46,424 nucleotides of DNA from Bacteroides sp. (GCA_014802015.1 JAAVDB010000033.1:1-46424); one strand, 5' to 3'. Numbered from the stretch's first letter, positions 17,388 to 26,155 are shown. The notes: generated by a model from the sequence alone, not told the origin. Program-made: numbers and translations.

Positions 17388-17436
17388 AATGGCCGATGGC
17401 AGTGTTTTTCATGCCGTCGGCCATTGGTGTTTTTTT
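17388..17436 (+). terminator. Rho-independent terminator after the 49-aa gene
   Basis: The arm AATGGCCGATGGCA (17388-17401) pairs with 17412-17425 apart from one G:U pair, and a T-rich run follows (17429-17436). Confidence 0.85.
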
Positions 17437-17453
17437 GTGTGTTTGTGTCGGGG

Positions 17454-17471
17454 GCGTCCTTCAGATGTCAC
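17454..17471 (+). repeat. Half-copy of an intergenic palindromic repeat
   Basis: GCGTCCTTCAGATGTCAC resembles the outer end of the elements at 20818-20858 and 23611-23796 (GACGTCC, then about TGTAGATGTCAC). Only one arm is present here. Confidence 0.45.
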
Positions 17472-17493
17472 GAAACACATAATATATGGGGAT

Positions 17494-17545
17494 AAAAAAA
17501 GAAGGCGGGATCGAGCTGTGGTGCTCAGGTCTTGCCTTCTTTTTA
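17494..17545. terminator. Terminator after the lipoprotein gene
   Basis: AAAAAAAGAAGGC (17494-17506) pairs with GCCTTCTTTTT (from 17535) around a 28-base loop. On the minus strand the hairpin ends in a T-run, and it lies 17 bp past the lipoprotein stop. Confidence 0.75.
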
Positions 17546-17561
17546 GGGTTGTGTACCGGAA

Positions 17562-18047
17562 TCAGTCGACTGATTCGGCAATGGTTGTCTCGGGTACGTC
17601 TGTGCCGCCGCCTTCGTCATCGGGCTGATTGTCAGTGTCGGGCACGATCACGACTTTGTATTGGAATACACCCCAGCCAGTTGACTTGTCAATCTGGAAG
17701 ATCTGTGCGTTGACGGTCAGGGTGTGCGGGCCTTCAGACATGTCCTCGGTCTCGATGTTGACACCGAAGGGTGAAATGGCTGTCGTGTAGAAAGGCACGC
17801 CGTCCCACAGATAGGTGGTCTGTCCGAGTGTGGCCTTGCCTGTGCCGGGCGCGGGGGTGACGTTGATGCCTTCGATGGCGAGGGTCTCGCCCTTGACCAC
17901 GTAGAGCGCTCCGTCATTGAGCGTGGCGCCCGAGTATTCAAGCGATATGCTCACGTCGGGTATATTCTTGCCGTCGTCGTCACAGGCTGCAAGGCTTGCA
18001 AACAGTGGCAGAGCCAGCAGTAAGTAGAAAAACTTTTTCATATACAT
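17562..18047 (-). CDS. Small lipoprotein of unknown function
   Basis: The 161 residues begin with a lipoprotein signal peptide with lipobox L-A-A-C, so Cys22 would be lipidated. After it comes D-D-D-G-K, typical of surface-exposed lipoproteins in Bacteroidetes. The rest is beta-rich and resembles an Ig-like or bacterial cadherin-like sandwich. The C-terminus is acidic. A second possible start lies two codons in, at 18041. It begins about 37 bp after clpB on the same strand and could be read from the same transcript. I do not recognise the family. Confidence 0.75.
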   Translation of the reverse strand: MYMKKFFYLLLALPLFASLAACDDDGKNIPDVSISLEYSGATLNDGALYVVKGETLAIEGINVTPAPGTGKATLGQTTYLWDGVPFYTTAISPFGVNIETEDMSEGPHTLTVNAQIFQIDKSTGWGVFQYKVVIVPDTDNQPDDEGGGTDVPETTIAESVD

Positions 18048-18083
18048 ATTAAATTAAGAAAAGATATTAAGTGTTCGTGTGTG

Positions 18084-20672
18084 TCAGTTTTTGAATACTA
18101 TGTCGTTGCCGTCATAGTCGATGGTGATCGGGTGGTCACGGTCGACCTTCTGCGCGAGGATGTCCTTACTGAGCTGGTTGAGTACCATTCGGTGGATGAC
18201 TCGCTTGACGGGTCGGGCGCCGAACTCGGGGTCGTAACCTTCCTCGGCGAGGAATTTCAGCGCTGCGGGGGTTACTTCGAGTGTGATGCCGTTGGATGCG
18301 AGCATCTTCTGGATGGATCGTATCTGCAATCCGACTATCTCCTCGATCTCGGCCTCGTCGAGCGGGGTGAACATGATGATCTCGTCGATACGGTTGAGGA
18401 ACTCGGGACGGATGGTCTGTTTGAGCATCTCAAGCACTTCCTCCTTGCTCTTCTCGATGGTCTCCTCGCGGTTGTCGGGAGTCATCTTGGCGAAGTTGTC
18501 GCGGATGAGGTGCGAACCCATGTTGGAGGTCATTATGATTATGGTGTTCTTGAAGTTGACGAGACGGCCCTTGTTGTCGGTAAGGTGTCCGTCGTCAAGT
18601 ACCTGAAGCAGGATGTTGAACACGTCGGGGTGGGCCTTTTCGATCTCGTCGAAGAGTACGACAGAGTAGGGTTTTCTGCGCACGGCCTCGGTGAGCTGTC
18701 CGCCTTCATCGTAACCGACGTATCCCGGAGGCGCTCCGACGAGTCGGCTCACGGAGTGCTTCTCCTGATATTCGCTCATGTCGATACGGGTCATCATGGT
18801 CTCGTCGTCAAACAGGTATTCGGCGAGGGCCTTTGCCAGCTCGGTCTTGCCGACACCTGTGGTGCCGAGGAATATGAATGAACCGATGGGTCGGCGCGGA
18901 TCGTTGAGACCTGCACGCGAACGGCGCACGGCGTCGGCGATGGCGCGGATGGCGTCGTTCTGTCCCACGACGCGGTGGTGCAGCTCGGTCTCAAGGTGGA
19001 GCAGTTTCTCCTTTTCGGTCTGTACCATCTTGTTGACGGGGATACCTGTCCATCGTGACACGACGTCGGCGATGTCCTCGGAGTCGACCTCCTCCTTGAT
19101 GAGGGCCTTTTCGCCCTGCATGGCGTGGAGCTGTTCCTGTATCTGCTCGTTCTCTTCCTCCTTGGCGCGGATGCGTGAGTAGCGTATCTCGGCTACCTTG
19201 GCATAGTCGCCTTCGCGCTCGGCACGCTCGGCGTCAAAGGCGAGCTGTTCGATGTCGATCTTATTCTGCTGAATGCGGTTGATGAGGTCTTTCTCGGCTT
19301 TCCATTTGGCCATGAATTCCTTCTCACGGTCGCGCAGGTCGGCGAGTTCCTTCTCGATGTCCTTGACCTTAGGCTCGTCGCCTTCACGCTTGATGGCCTC
19401 GCGCTCGATCTCTTTCTGTGCTATGAGTCGCGAGATCTCGTCAAGAGCCTGGGGCACGGAGTCGATCTCCAGTCGCAGTTTCGAGGCGGCTTCATCGACC
19501 AGGTCGATGGCCTTGTCAGGGAGGAATCGGTCGGTGATGTAGCGCTCCGAGAGGGTGACGGCGGCGATAATCGCTTCGTCACGGATACGCACCTTGTGGT
19601 GGTTCTCGTAACGTTCCTTCAGACCACGGAGTATGGCGATGGCTGCGGCTTCGTCAGGCTCGTTGACCATGACTTTCTGGAATCGGCGCTCAAGAGCCTT
19701 GTCCTTCTCGAAGTATTTCTGATATTCGTCGAGTGTTGTCGCGCCGATGGATCGGAGCTCGCCACGTGCCAGCGCGGGCTTGAGGATGTTGGCGGCGTCC
19801 ATGGCGCCTTCGCCCTTGCCTGCACCGACGAGGGTGTGTATCTCGTCGATAAAGAGGATGATCTCGCCGTCGGCACCGGTCACTTCGTTGACGATGGCTT
19901 TGAGTCGCTCCTCAAATTCGCCTTTGTATTTGGCACCGGCAACGAGTGCGCCCATGTCGAGCGAGTAGATCTGCTTGGTACGGAGGTTTTCGGGAACGTC
20001 TCCGCGCACGATGCGCTGGGCGAGTCCTTCGGCGATGGCCGTCTTACCTGTGCCCGGCTCACCGATGAGCATGGGGTTGTTTTTGGTGCGTCGCGACAGG
20101 ATCTGCAACACACGTCGTATCTCGTCATCACGTCCGATCACAGGGTCGAGCTTGCCTTCACGCGCGCGTTCGTTGAGATTGATGGCATACTTCGACAGGG
20201 CCTGATACGTGTCTTCGGCGCTCTGGTCGGTTGCTTTCTTGCCCTTTCGGAGCTCGGCGACGGCGGCCTCAAGTTCACGTTGGCTCAATCCGGCATCCTT
20301 GAGGATTGTCGAGGCCGGAGAGTTGACCGTGAAGATGGCCATGAGCAGTGCTTCGAGTGTCACGTATTCGTCGCCCTGCTTCTTGGCAATGTCGAGCGCT
20401 TTCTGAAGGACATCGTTGGAGGTGCGGCTGAGATATGGCTCGCCTCCCGACACACGGGGTTCGGCAGCAATCTTCTCGTCAACCTGACGCATCAGGACGG
20501 CGGCGTTGGCGCCTATCTTGGAGAAAATGAAGTTGATGAGTGATTCGCCCTCAGTCATTACACCTTTCAGCAAATGAACGGGTTCGATAGCCTGGTTGCC
20601 TGCACCACGTGCTATCTCGATCGCCTTCTGTATCGCTTCCTGCGATTTTATGGTGAAATTATTGAAGTTCAT
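18084..20672 (-). CDS. clpB: ATP-dependent disaggregase ClpB
   Basis: ClpB pulls proteins out of aggregates with the DnaK system. The 862 residues have an N-terminal double Clp repeat (1-150), the first AAA+ domain with G-E-P-G-T-G-K-T, a long coiled-coil middle domain (about 400-530) that separates ClpB from ClpA and ClpC, and a second AAA+ domain with G-T-T-G-V-G-K-T and D-E-I-E-K-A-H. Length is normal. I could not find a clear consensus promoter upstream, which may mean a heat-shock control different from the housekeeping pattern. Confidence 0.97.
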   Translation of the reverse strand: MNFNNFTIKSQEAIQKAIEIARGAGNQAIEPVHLLKGVMTEGESLINFIFSKIGANAAVLMRQVDEKIAAEPRVSGGEPYLSRTSNDVLQKALDIAKKQGDEYVTLEALLMAIFTVNSPASTILKDAGLSQRELEAAVAELRKGKKATDQSAEDTYQALSKYAINLNERAREGKLDPVIGRDDEIRRVLQILSRRTKNNPMLIGEPGTGKTAIAEGLAQRIVRGDVPENLRTKQIYSLDMGALVAGAKYKGEFEERLKAIVNEVTGADGEIILFIDEIHTLVGAGKGEGAMDAANILKPALARGELRSIGATTLDEYQKYFEKDKALERRFQKVMVNEPDEAAAIAILRGLKERYENHHKVRIRDEAIIAAVTLSERYITDRFLPDKAIDLVDEAASKLRLEIDSVPQALDEISRLIAQKEIEREAIKREGDEPKVKDIEKELADLRDREKEFMAKWKAEKDLINRIQQNKIDIEQLAFDAERAEREGDYAKVAEIRYSRIRAKEEENEQIQEQLHAMQGEKALIKEEVDSEDIADVVSRWTGIPVNKMVQTEKEKLLHLETELHHRVVGQNDAIRAIADAVRRSRAGLNDPRRPIGSFIFLGTTGVGKTELAKALAEYLFDDETMMTRIDMSEYQEKHSVSRLVGAPPGYVGYDEGGQLTEAVRRKPYSVVLFDEIEKAHPDVFNILLQVLDDGHLTDNKGRLVNFKNTIIIMTSNMGSHLIRDNFAKMTPDNREETIEKSKEEVLEMLKQTIRPEFLNRIDEIIMFTPLDEAEIEEIVGLQIRSIQKMLASNGITLEVTPAALKFLAEEGYDPEFGARPVKRVIHRMVLNQLSKDILAQKVDRDHPITIDYDGNDIVFKN

Positions 20673-20817
20673 AATCTATTGATTGTTGTAAGTTGAATTT
20701 TCGTGATGTGTGTTTTTTAATGTTTTCATTGTATTAACAAAAACCGTGCCAAGAGAGTTCGGAGATGTGGCGTGTTTGTTGATATTTTTTGTGCGATGCG
20801 TGGGTGGGTATCTAAAC

Positions 20818-20858
20818 GACGTCTCCGACGCCCACTAATGCCCGGCGTCGGAGACGTC
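20818..20858. repeat. Perfect palindromic intergenic repeat
   Basis: GACGTCTCCGACGCC (20818-20832) pairs exactly with GGCGTCGGAGACGTC (20844-20858) around an 11-base spacer. The outer flanks also mirror each other (TTTAGAT on one side, TGTAGAT on the other). The same outer sequence returns at 23611-23796 and at 17454. The 20673-20996 gap holds nothing else apart from a promoter box near its right end. Confidence 0.75.
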
Positions 20859-20954
20859 CTGTAGATGTCACAATATGCTCCGAGAATGGTATTTATACGA
20901 TTACGTTTGTTTATTTTAAGATGAGTGGGCTGATATGTTGCCCATGTGTGGGTG

Positions 20955-20962
20955 TACTTTTG
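20955..20962 (+). promoter_or_regulatory. Possible -7 promoter box for the 89-aa gene
   Basis: TACTTTTG fits TAnnTTTG and lies 35 bp before the ATG at 20997. No TTTG is found at the right distance, so the match is partial. Confidence 0.4.
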
Positions 20963-20996
20963 CGGCATAGATAACTGAATATACCTATTATATATT

Positions 20997-21266
20997 ATGA
21001 CATCCATCCACCGTACCGATCTCATTCAGGTGACCGCGCAGTCGTGCGGCGCCGTCCTTCTCTCGCTCACGATGAGCGGTGTGTCTACTCTCAGCGATGT
21101 GTTTCGTCATGTGCGCGAATCGGCTCCGCGTGATGCAGGTATAGTCACCGTGCGTCTGCGCAACCGTACACAGGGCTGGACTCAACAGCATAATCTCGTG
21201 TTTCGTGCCAATGCTCCTGCCATAGCCCCTGCGGCTCATACGCAATATCCCTCGCTCTTCGCATGA
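20997..21266 (+). CDS. Unrecognised small protein, 89 residues
   Basis: The product is basic and contains a short hydrophobic stretch (about residues 17-30, A-V-L-L-S-L-T-M), then V-F-R-H-V-R-E and a threonine/arginine-rich region. I recognise no family. Support for coding comes from a TAnnTTTG box upstream, codon use like the neighbours, and a hairpin after the stop. It sits alone between clpB and the secreted-protein cluster, close to a palindromic repeat. Confidence 0.5.
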   Translation: MTSIHRTDLIQVTAQSCGAVLLSLTMSGVSTLSDVFRHVRESAPRDAGIVTVRLRNRTQGWTQQHNLVFRANAPAIAPAAHTQYPSLFA

Positions 21267-21321
21267 TAGCGGGAAACGTGGGGAGCTTATTGTATAACTG
21301 ACAAAATGTCAGAATGAGATA

Positions 21322-21358
21322 TAGAGCCGGATCGACATTAATTGTCAAACCGGCTCTA
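21322..21358 (+). terminator. Hairpin after the 89-aa gene
   Basis: TAGAGCCGG (21322-21330) pairs with CCGGCTCTA (21350-21358), with a further inner GACA/TGTC pairing. No T-run follows on the plus strand, so it may act with the next hairpin. Confidence 0.5.
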
Positions 21359-21398
21359 AAAAAATGGACAGCACCCGAATGAATGGGATGCTGTCCAT
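21357..21398 (-). terminator. Terminator of the first secreted-tail gene
   Basis: ATGGACAGC (21364-21372) and GCTGTCCAT (21390-21398) form a stem extended by CCC/GGG pairs. On the minus strand seven T residues follow (21358-21364). Confidence 0.85.
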
Positions 21399-21421
21399 AA
21401 TTGTATGATGTGGGGAGAAAC

Positions 21422-22219
21422 TTACTTAACGTAAACTTTCTCAACCTTGTTGCCCTGACGCTTGATGTAGAGACCGTTGGCGGGGTTGGCAACGCGTACA
21501 CCCTGGAGGTTGAAGTATTCAACGGGTGCATCCTCGTTGGCTACGATCTCGGAGAGCGAAGAGTTGGAATTGGGATCGGGAAGATAGATAAATCCGCCGA
21601 CACCGAGCTTCGAACCGTTGAGTGAGAGATAATATGTATTGCCGGCCTTAAGGTTGCAGGTAAGGACAGCTACGGTCTTAGCGTTAGACTGGGGGACACC
21701 AGTCTCGTTTACAGCGACACGTGTGCCATCTTCGATAAAGATGTTAGCCTTGGGTTCGTCTCCGAGCAGGAGGTTGATACCGTTAGGGTTGGCTGAACTG
21801 ATTTCTGAGAATATAACGTCTTTTCCATCGGGAATGTAGAAATAGATTACAACCAGACCGTCAGAAGTAGGGACATACTTTGTGAAACCTCCATAGATCG
21901 GAGCCATACCACCTACTGTGAAGTTAGCGATGCGGGCATTATCCTGTGCGTTAAGATAGTTGGTGAAATTGTATGTCTCGCCGTAAATTTCGTATTTGAA
22001 ACCTTTCTTTTTAAGTTCTTTCCATACAGTCGCATCTTCGACACCTTCTTTATTCGTACTCACTTCACCACCGTATGTCACAGTGATGTTAGGAACAGAT
22101 GTGATTTCGGTTGCACCTTTGAGTACCTCAGTAACATCATAGATCTTTGACGCGTCATCCTGAGCTGAAACACTTAACGCCATGATGGCAGTAGCAACGA
22201 GAGTAAAGATTTTTTTCAT
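21422..22219 (-). CDS. Secreted protein with C-terminal sorting-type tail (1 of 3)
   Basis: The 265 residues have a Sec signal peptide (M-K-K-I-F-T-L start, cut after V-S-A-Q) and a beta-rich middle. One segment, L-K-A-G-N-T-Y-Y-L then G-S-K-L-G-V-G-G-F, resembles a carbohydrate-binding sandwich module seen in Bacteroidales pectinases. The final ~35 residues (P-V-E-Y-F-N-L-Q-G-V-R-V, then G-L-Y-I-K-R-Q-G, ending V-Y-V-K) form a tail like the type IX secretion sorting domain. The middle has no catalytic motif I can name. The tail and signal region are nearly identical in the next gene. Export through type IX secretion is inferred and fits the PorV homolog at 33415. Confidence 0.8.
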   Translation of the reverse strand: MKKIFTLVATAIMALSVSAQDDASKIYDVTEVLKGATEITSVPNITVTYGGEVSTNKEGVEDATVWKELKKKGFKYEIYGETYNFTNYLNAQDNARIANFTVGGMAPIYGGFTKYVPTSDGLVVIYFYIPDGKDVIFSEISSANPNGINLLLGDEPKANIFIEDGTRVAVNETGVPQSNAKTVAVLTCNLKAGNTYYLSLNGSKLGVGGFIYLPDPNSNSSLSEIVANEDAPVEYFNLQGVRVANPANGLYIKRQGNKVEKVYVK

Positions 22220-22346
22220 AAGCATTGTTTATTTAAATGGTAATAGAGTGTCGTGTGGTGGTGTAAGGAGTTTTTCGATGGTGTGAGTTATATTAAAGTC
22301 AGGGTAAATATGTTATGCACAAAAAAATGCCCCGCTTTAAGCGAGA

Positions 22347-22377
22347 CAAAAGTAGTAATTAAACCCATTACGGCAAA
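22347..22377 (-). promoter_or_regulatory. Promoter of the first secreted-tail gene
   Basis: On the minus strand, TTTG (22374-22377), a 19-bp spacer and TACTTTTG (22347-22354) match the consensus. An 8-bp hairpin (22329-22347) followed by seven T residues begins at its edge. The leader to the ATG at 22219 is about 120 nt. Confidence 0.7.
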
Positions 22378-22408
22378 TTGACGTTAAGATTGCTTAACAT
22401 ACGGATAA

Positions 22409-22447
22409 GACTATGCCCGAGGGACAAAAATCCCTCGGGCAATAGTC
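22409..22447 (-). terminator. Hairpin after the second secreted-tail gene
   Basis: GCCCGAGGGA and TCCCTCGGGC pair perfectly, and GACTAT/ATAGTC extends the stem with one bulged base. No strong T-run follows. It lies between the stop at 22513 and the next promoter. Confidence 0.65.
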
Positions 22448-22512
22448 TGTTAACCGCTCCGCGTGAAGATGAATCGTGGCGGATGGTTATTGTATTTTAG
22501 CGGGTCGGTGAT

Positions 22513-23343
22513 TTACTTTACGTAAACTTTCTCAACCTTGTTGCCCTGACGCTTGATGTAGAGACCGTTGGCGGGATTAGCAACGCGTACACCCTGAAGG
22601 TTGAAGTATTCAACGGGTGCATCCTCGTTGGCTACGATCTCGGTGAGGCCGGTGAGGTTGTCGCCGGTGAGTTTACCTTTGATAACTACGGCGCTCAGAC
22701 CGATCTGCTTGTTGTTGGCGAGGTTGTAGGGATAGAAAGTAACTACGAACTTACCGCTTGCTGCTGTGGCACCTTCGATGGGGAGTTTCACGTCGCTGTA
22801 ATAGTTGTTTGCCTCATTATTACGGTTGGGGTGGAACTCTGACTGCAGAGTTTCTGTTGCGCCATTCCAGGTGTAGGTGAGGTTATAGTTACCACCGTCG
22901 GTACCTATTACTGAACCGAGATAGTCGAAACCGGTGGGCTCGAAGGTATAACCTTCCTTGGTTTCGAGTGAGAATGATACGGTGTGGTCGTCAGAGATGT
23001 CATCCACTTTCTTGAGCTGTGTCGAGGGGTAGAATGTTGCGAAAGCTACGTTGTTGATACCGCGGGCTTCTTTCCATGAAATCTCAGAACCAAGTACGGG
23101 CTCGCCTACAGTGATGCATTCTGCATTGGCTGAAACGACGGGGGTGAAGTCGTATTTATATTTGGTGGTCATCTGGGGGGTACCATCCTCGTTGAACAGG
23201 GGCTCATTTGTGTCCTTATCAACAGCCTGTTCCTGATAGCTCTCAGCCATGGGCCAGGTTACGGTGATTTCTACGGTTTTTGTTTCAGCATTTGCAGAGA
23301 TTGCCAGTGCGGCAGTTGCGATGAGAGTAAAGATTTTTTTCAT
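22513..23343 (-). CDS. Secreted protein with C-terminal sorting-type tail (2 of 3)
   Basis: The 276 residues carry the same signal peptide style (M-K-K-I-F-T-L-I-A-T, cut near I-S-A-N-A-E) and the same last ~43 residues as the preceding paralog (from E-I-V-A-N-E-D-A-P to V-Y-V-K). The middle is unrelated in sequence: a beta-rich domain with many T, N and Y residues and no motif known to me. DNA identity in the tail region is high (about 96% by eye), so the ends are recently duplicated or kept alike by gene conversion. It has its own promoter and a leader hairpin. Confidence 0.8.
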   Translation of the reverse strand: MKKIFTLIATAALAISANAETKTVEITVTWPMAESYQEQAVDKDTNEPLFNEDGTPQMTTKYKYDFTPVVSANAECITVGEPVLGSEISWKEARGINNVAFATFYPSTQLKKVDDISDDHTVSFSLETKEGYTFEPTGFDYLGSVIGTDGGNYNLTYTWNGATETLQSEFHPNRNNEANNYYSDVKLPIEGATAASGKFVVTFYPYNLANNKQIGLSAVVIKGKLTGDNLTGLTEIVANEDAPVEYFNLQGVRVANPANGLYIKRQGNKVEKVYVK

Positions 23344-23453
23344 AAGCATGGTTTATTTAAATGGTAATAGAGTTAGTCATCAGTGATGAGGAGTTTTTCG
23401 ATGGTTTTTTCGTGTGGGGTTATTGTATTTTACCTGTAATGTAAACTGACGCA

Positions 23454-23491
23454 AAAAGAGTCTCGTTTGCGTTTGCAAAAAAGACTCTTTT
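23454..23491 (-). promoter_or_regulatory. Leader hairpin upstream of the second secreted-tail gene
   Basis: AAAAGAGTCT (23454-23463) and AGACTCTTTT (23482-23491) form a perfect 10-bp stem, with five T residues at its 3' side on the minus strand. It lies just after the predicted transcription start and about 110 bp before the ATG, so it looks like an attenuator. Confidence 0.6.
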
Positions 23492-23504
23492 CCCATACGC
23501 GGGA

Positions 23505-23535
23505 CAAATTTACGAATAAAAATTACCCCCCCCAA
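23505..23535 (-). promoter_or_regulatory. Promoter of the second secreted-tail gene
   Basis: On the minus strand, TTG (23533-23535), a 20-bp spacer and TAAATTTG (23505-23512) match the consensus. A G-run follows the TTG, as also seen ahead of the third paralog. Confidence 0.72.
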
Positions 23536-23610
23536 TTTTTTAACAAGAATTAACAAAATAATTGTATTTTATGGACAATATTTTATGATGCCTCGGTGTG
23601 GTCCTTTAAA

Positions 23611-23796
23611 GGACGTCTTCGACGCCCGTTTGTTTTATCGTGATATTCCCCCGCGCCTCGCGGTAAACGTTCCGCCTACGGCTCCACGTTAATCGCTCGT
23701 GGCGGGGCTATCTTTACATCACCGCTTCGCGGTTTACAGGGTAATCGTGACCCGGGGCATTTGTCGTGCGTGTAGATGAGTGCGTCGGAGACGTCC
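23611..23796. repeat. MITE-like element with inverted terminal repeats
   Basis: GGACGTCTTCGACGC (23611-23625) and GCGTCGGAGACGTCC (23782-23796) are inverted repeats with one mismatch. Both are flanked outward by a related TTTAAA or TTAAATG stretch. The ~155-bp interior is GC-rich and contains short inverted pieces (GCCTCGCGGTAAAC and GCTTCGCGGTTTAC). No gene is inside. The 23344-23921 gap holds this element plus a promoter, a leader hairpin and a terminator. Confidence 0.65.
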
Positions 23797-23858
23797 ATTA
23801 AATGTCACCAAATGCAGATTATTCTTTGGACGAGCATTGCGGGGTGGTCAGGAAATAA

Positions 23859-23898
23859 CACAGGCCATGATCCGAGTTGACTCGGGTCATGGCCTGTG
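23859..23898 (-). terminator. Terminator of the third secreted-tail gene
   Basis: Arms 23859-23876 and 23881-23898 pair at 17 of 18 positions around a 4-base loop, 23 bp after the stop at 23922. The T-run on the minus strand is short. Confidence 0.75.
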
Positions 23899-23921
23899 GA
23901 TGTATTATTGGGGTAGTGCGA

Positions 23922-25964
23922 TTACTTTACGTATACTTTCTCGACCTTGTCACCCTGACGACGCAGATAGAGGCCGTTGGCGGGGTTGGTGACACGTACG
24001 CCCTGGAGGTTGTAGTATTCAACCGGGGCTGTGGCATTGTCACCTGCTATCCCGGTGATGGCTGTGGTGATCTCGGTGCCCTCGCCGGTCACGTCGATGG
24101 TGCTGACTGCGCTCTTGAGGTCGTTAACGGGGTCGTGAGCGAAGTATGAGAGTGTGCCGGCCTTGTTGAGCGTAATGCCGCTTTCGGGAACGAGCGTATA
24201 GGTCTTGCCTTCGTGCTGCATGGTCTGGGCGGCTGCAAACAGCATGAAGCCGGGGCCAAAGTCTTCATTCTCATCTTCGTCAGCTGCCGCGAAGTGATAA
24301 TAGAGGTTGTGGGCGGCATTGGCGGCTGTGAGTTTGACTGTCTTGTTTACGCCGTCAAGGTTGATGGGGCTGCCATCATGGTCGGCGCCGTCGATTGCAG
24401 CCTTGGGTGCGTCGGGATACAGGATGTAGCCGATACCGTTTACCTGATAGGTTGTTGCTACGGCATACATATTATACTCCTTGCCGGCCTCAAGCTCGAT
24501 CTCGGAGATGCCGTATGCGTAGGCGACGTTATCGGTCCATGCGCCGAGGTAGATGTTCTTTTCGAGTACGGTCTTGGGGTCGGTAATATCGTCAAATTTA
24601 AGTGACTTACCATCGTTGGCTACCATTGAATATACATGCTGGCATGTGATGACGTTATTCTCGACATCATCAATCTCAGCGTATGCGTCGGTGTCTTCGA
24701 CTGTCTGGCGGCGACCAAAGACGTAGAGGATGAGATTGACCTTGGGTTTAACGACAAGTGATGTGGTCTTTGCTGCCTCAGTGTCGGTGTTGCCGTATTC
24801 TTCTCCGTATGGATCTTCGTCACTCGGCTCGCTATTGACACGTACCTGAATGGATTTTGTAAATTTCTGACCGCCATAATTTGCGGCAGTTCCGCCATTG
24901 ATGGTCGCGCTGTGTGCGATGATGGTCAGATTATCATCAGAGAAAATCTCGCCGGCGGGATATGAGTCTTTGTCAGCTGCATAGAGTCCGTCGAGTTTGA
25001 ATGTCGCAGGAGTGAGATTGGTGGGATTGACATCTTTTCTGACCTTGTTAGTGACCACTTCGATGACGTATTCAACAGTGGTAGCGCTGTAGGCTACACT
25101 CTCGTCGGCAGGAGTGAAGGTGGCTGCAATGGATGCCTTACCGATTACATCATTCTTGAGGGTTACGGTGCCTGACGCATCGACTGTAGCGATGGCTTCG
25201 TTGGTTGAAGAATATGTTACGTCAAGGTTCTCAGAGTTAGAAAGCGTGGGGAGTGTAACCTTTGAGAGATCTGCGCGCACTTTGTAGCTGACCGTAGCTT
25301 TGCTCCACGAAATGGGAGCGGCGGGACGTGTGTCGTAGGCTGATTCATCGATAACCTCACCTTTTATAACGACATTCGCGAGCCATACACTTTTGGTGTT
25401 AGTGGTTTTGTCGGGAGTGCAATAGCTGAAGGTAAGGTTATGAGTGGCAGCTGTATAGGGATTGAAATTGCCACCGGTAAATGCCTCGTCCATCTCAGCT
25501 GCTGTGAATGACTGGGTGTTGTACCATCCTTCGGACTCGTTGTTTCTGTAAAGGACGACGCCGTTGACGATTGTTCTCTTCGTATTGTCACTGTCGAGGA
25601 GGAATACGTTGGCATTAAATGTATCGCCGGTACCGCATTTTGCTGTATAGTATGAAATCTCGGTAATGGTAAAGATTTTGCCTGATTCAACCGTAAACGG
25701 GAACTGGATATAGTGGGCTGTTGATTTTTTTGGATAAGCGGAACTCGGAGCAAATTCAGTACCGGCGGTGCCGTTTACTGAGTTATTTTTACTGAATGTA
25801 AAGTTTGAACCCGGATTAACTGCCTCGGCTGTAACTCCAGCTCCGCCCTCTACTACGGGTGCGAGTGTCGCATCGTCGAGTGACCACGTGATAGTCACCT
25901 GCTCCTGTGCGTAGGCACCTGCCGCCATGAGTGTGGCGGCAAAAAGAGTAAAGATTTTCTTCAT
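23922..25964 (-). CDS. Large secreted protein with Ig-like domain and sorting-type tail (3 of 3)
   Basis: The 680-residue protein has a signal peptide (M-K-K-I-F-T-L-F-A-A-T, cut near A-Y-A-Q). An N-terminal beta-sandwich (about 20-210) is followed by a bacterial Ig-like (Big_2-type) stretch with Y-S-S-T-N-E-A-I-A-T-V-D and G-T-V-T-L-K-N (about 225-310). A second large beta-rich region follows, and a tail P-V-E-Y-Y-N-L-Q-G-V-R-V to V-Y-V-K closes the protein. It resembles adhesins or glycan-binding surface proteins and has no catalytic motif I can name. It shares the tail and promoter layout with the two genes after it. Confidence 0.8.
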   Translation of the reverse strand: MKKIFTLFAATLMAAGAYAQEQVTITWSLDDATLAPVVEGGAGVTAEAVNPGSNFTFSKNNSVNGTAGTEFAPSSAYPKKSTAHYIQFPFTVESGKIFTITEISYYTAKCGTGDTFNANVFLLDSDNTKRTIVNGVVLYRNNESEGWYNTQSFTAAEMDEAFTGGNFNPYTAATHNLTFSYCTPDKTTNTKSVWLANVVIKGEVIDESAYDTRPAAPISWSKATVSYKVRADLSKVTLPTLSNSENLDVTYSSTNEAIATVDASGTVTLKNDVIGKASIAATFTPADESVAYSATTVEYVIEVVTNKVRKDVNPTNLTPATFKLDGLYAADKDSYPAGEIFSDDNLTIIAHSATINGGTAANYGGQKFTKSIQVRVNSEPSDEDPYGEEYGNTDTEAAKTTSLVVKPKVNLILYVFGRRQTVEDTDAYAEIDDVENNVITCQHVYSMVANDGKSLKFDDITDPKTVLEKNIYLGAWTDNVAYAYGISEIELEAGKEYNMYAVATTYQVNGIGYILYPDAPKAAIDGADHDGSPINLDGVNKTVKLTAANAAHNLYYHFAAADEDENEDFGPGFMLFAAAQTMQHEGKTYTLVPESGITLNKAGTLSYFAHDPVNDLKSAVSTIDVTGEGTEITTAITGIAGDNATAPVEYYNLQGVRVTNPANGLYLRRQGDKVEKVYVK

Positions 25965-26075
25965 AAACTTTTTGGTATTATTTAAGGTTGAATTGTGATC
26001 TTATGGTTAATCATCTCTACGGATGTGGTGAGATTGATTACTTATATATAAATACTCCGGTAATAGAATTAATGG

Positions 26076-26118
26076 AAAAAAGGATAGTTTTTCGGTGGCA
26101 TTCAGGTATATATCCTTT
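26076..26118 (-). promoter_or_regulatory. Leader hairpin upstream of the third secreted-tail gene
   Basis: AAAGGATA (26079-26086) and TATCCTTT (26111-26118) form an 8-bp stem, followed on the minus strand by six T residues (26076-26081). It begins within a few bases of the predicted transcription start, as in the second paralog. Confidence 0.55.
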
Positions 26119-26124
26119 CGTGTG

Positions 26125-26155
26125 CGAAGTTACTAATAATAACTACCCCGCCCAA
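26125..26155 (-). promoter_or_regulatory. Promoter of the third secreted-tail gene
   Basis: On the minus strand, TTG (26153-26155), a 20-bp spacer and TAACTTCG (26125-26132) match the consensus with one mismatch. The surrounding sequence resembles the promoter at 23505-23535. The leader is about 155 nt. Confidence 0.6.

Noticed and set aside
19596-20543. 315-residue plus-strand frame inside clpB
   Set aside because: clpB motifs are unmistakable on the minus strand.
21322-21398. Small RNA gene between two hairpins
   Set aside because: The two hairpins are better explained as terminators of convergent genes, and no separate promoter is seen.
20818-23796. CRISPR array
   Set aside because: The repeats are palindromic, few, irregularly spaced and lack uniform spacers, and no cas gene is present.
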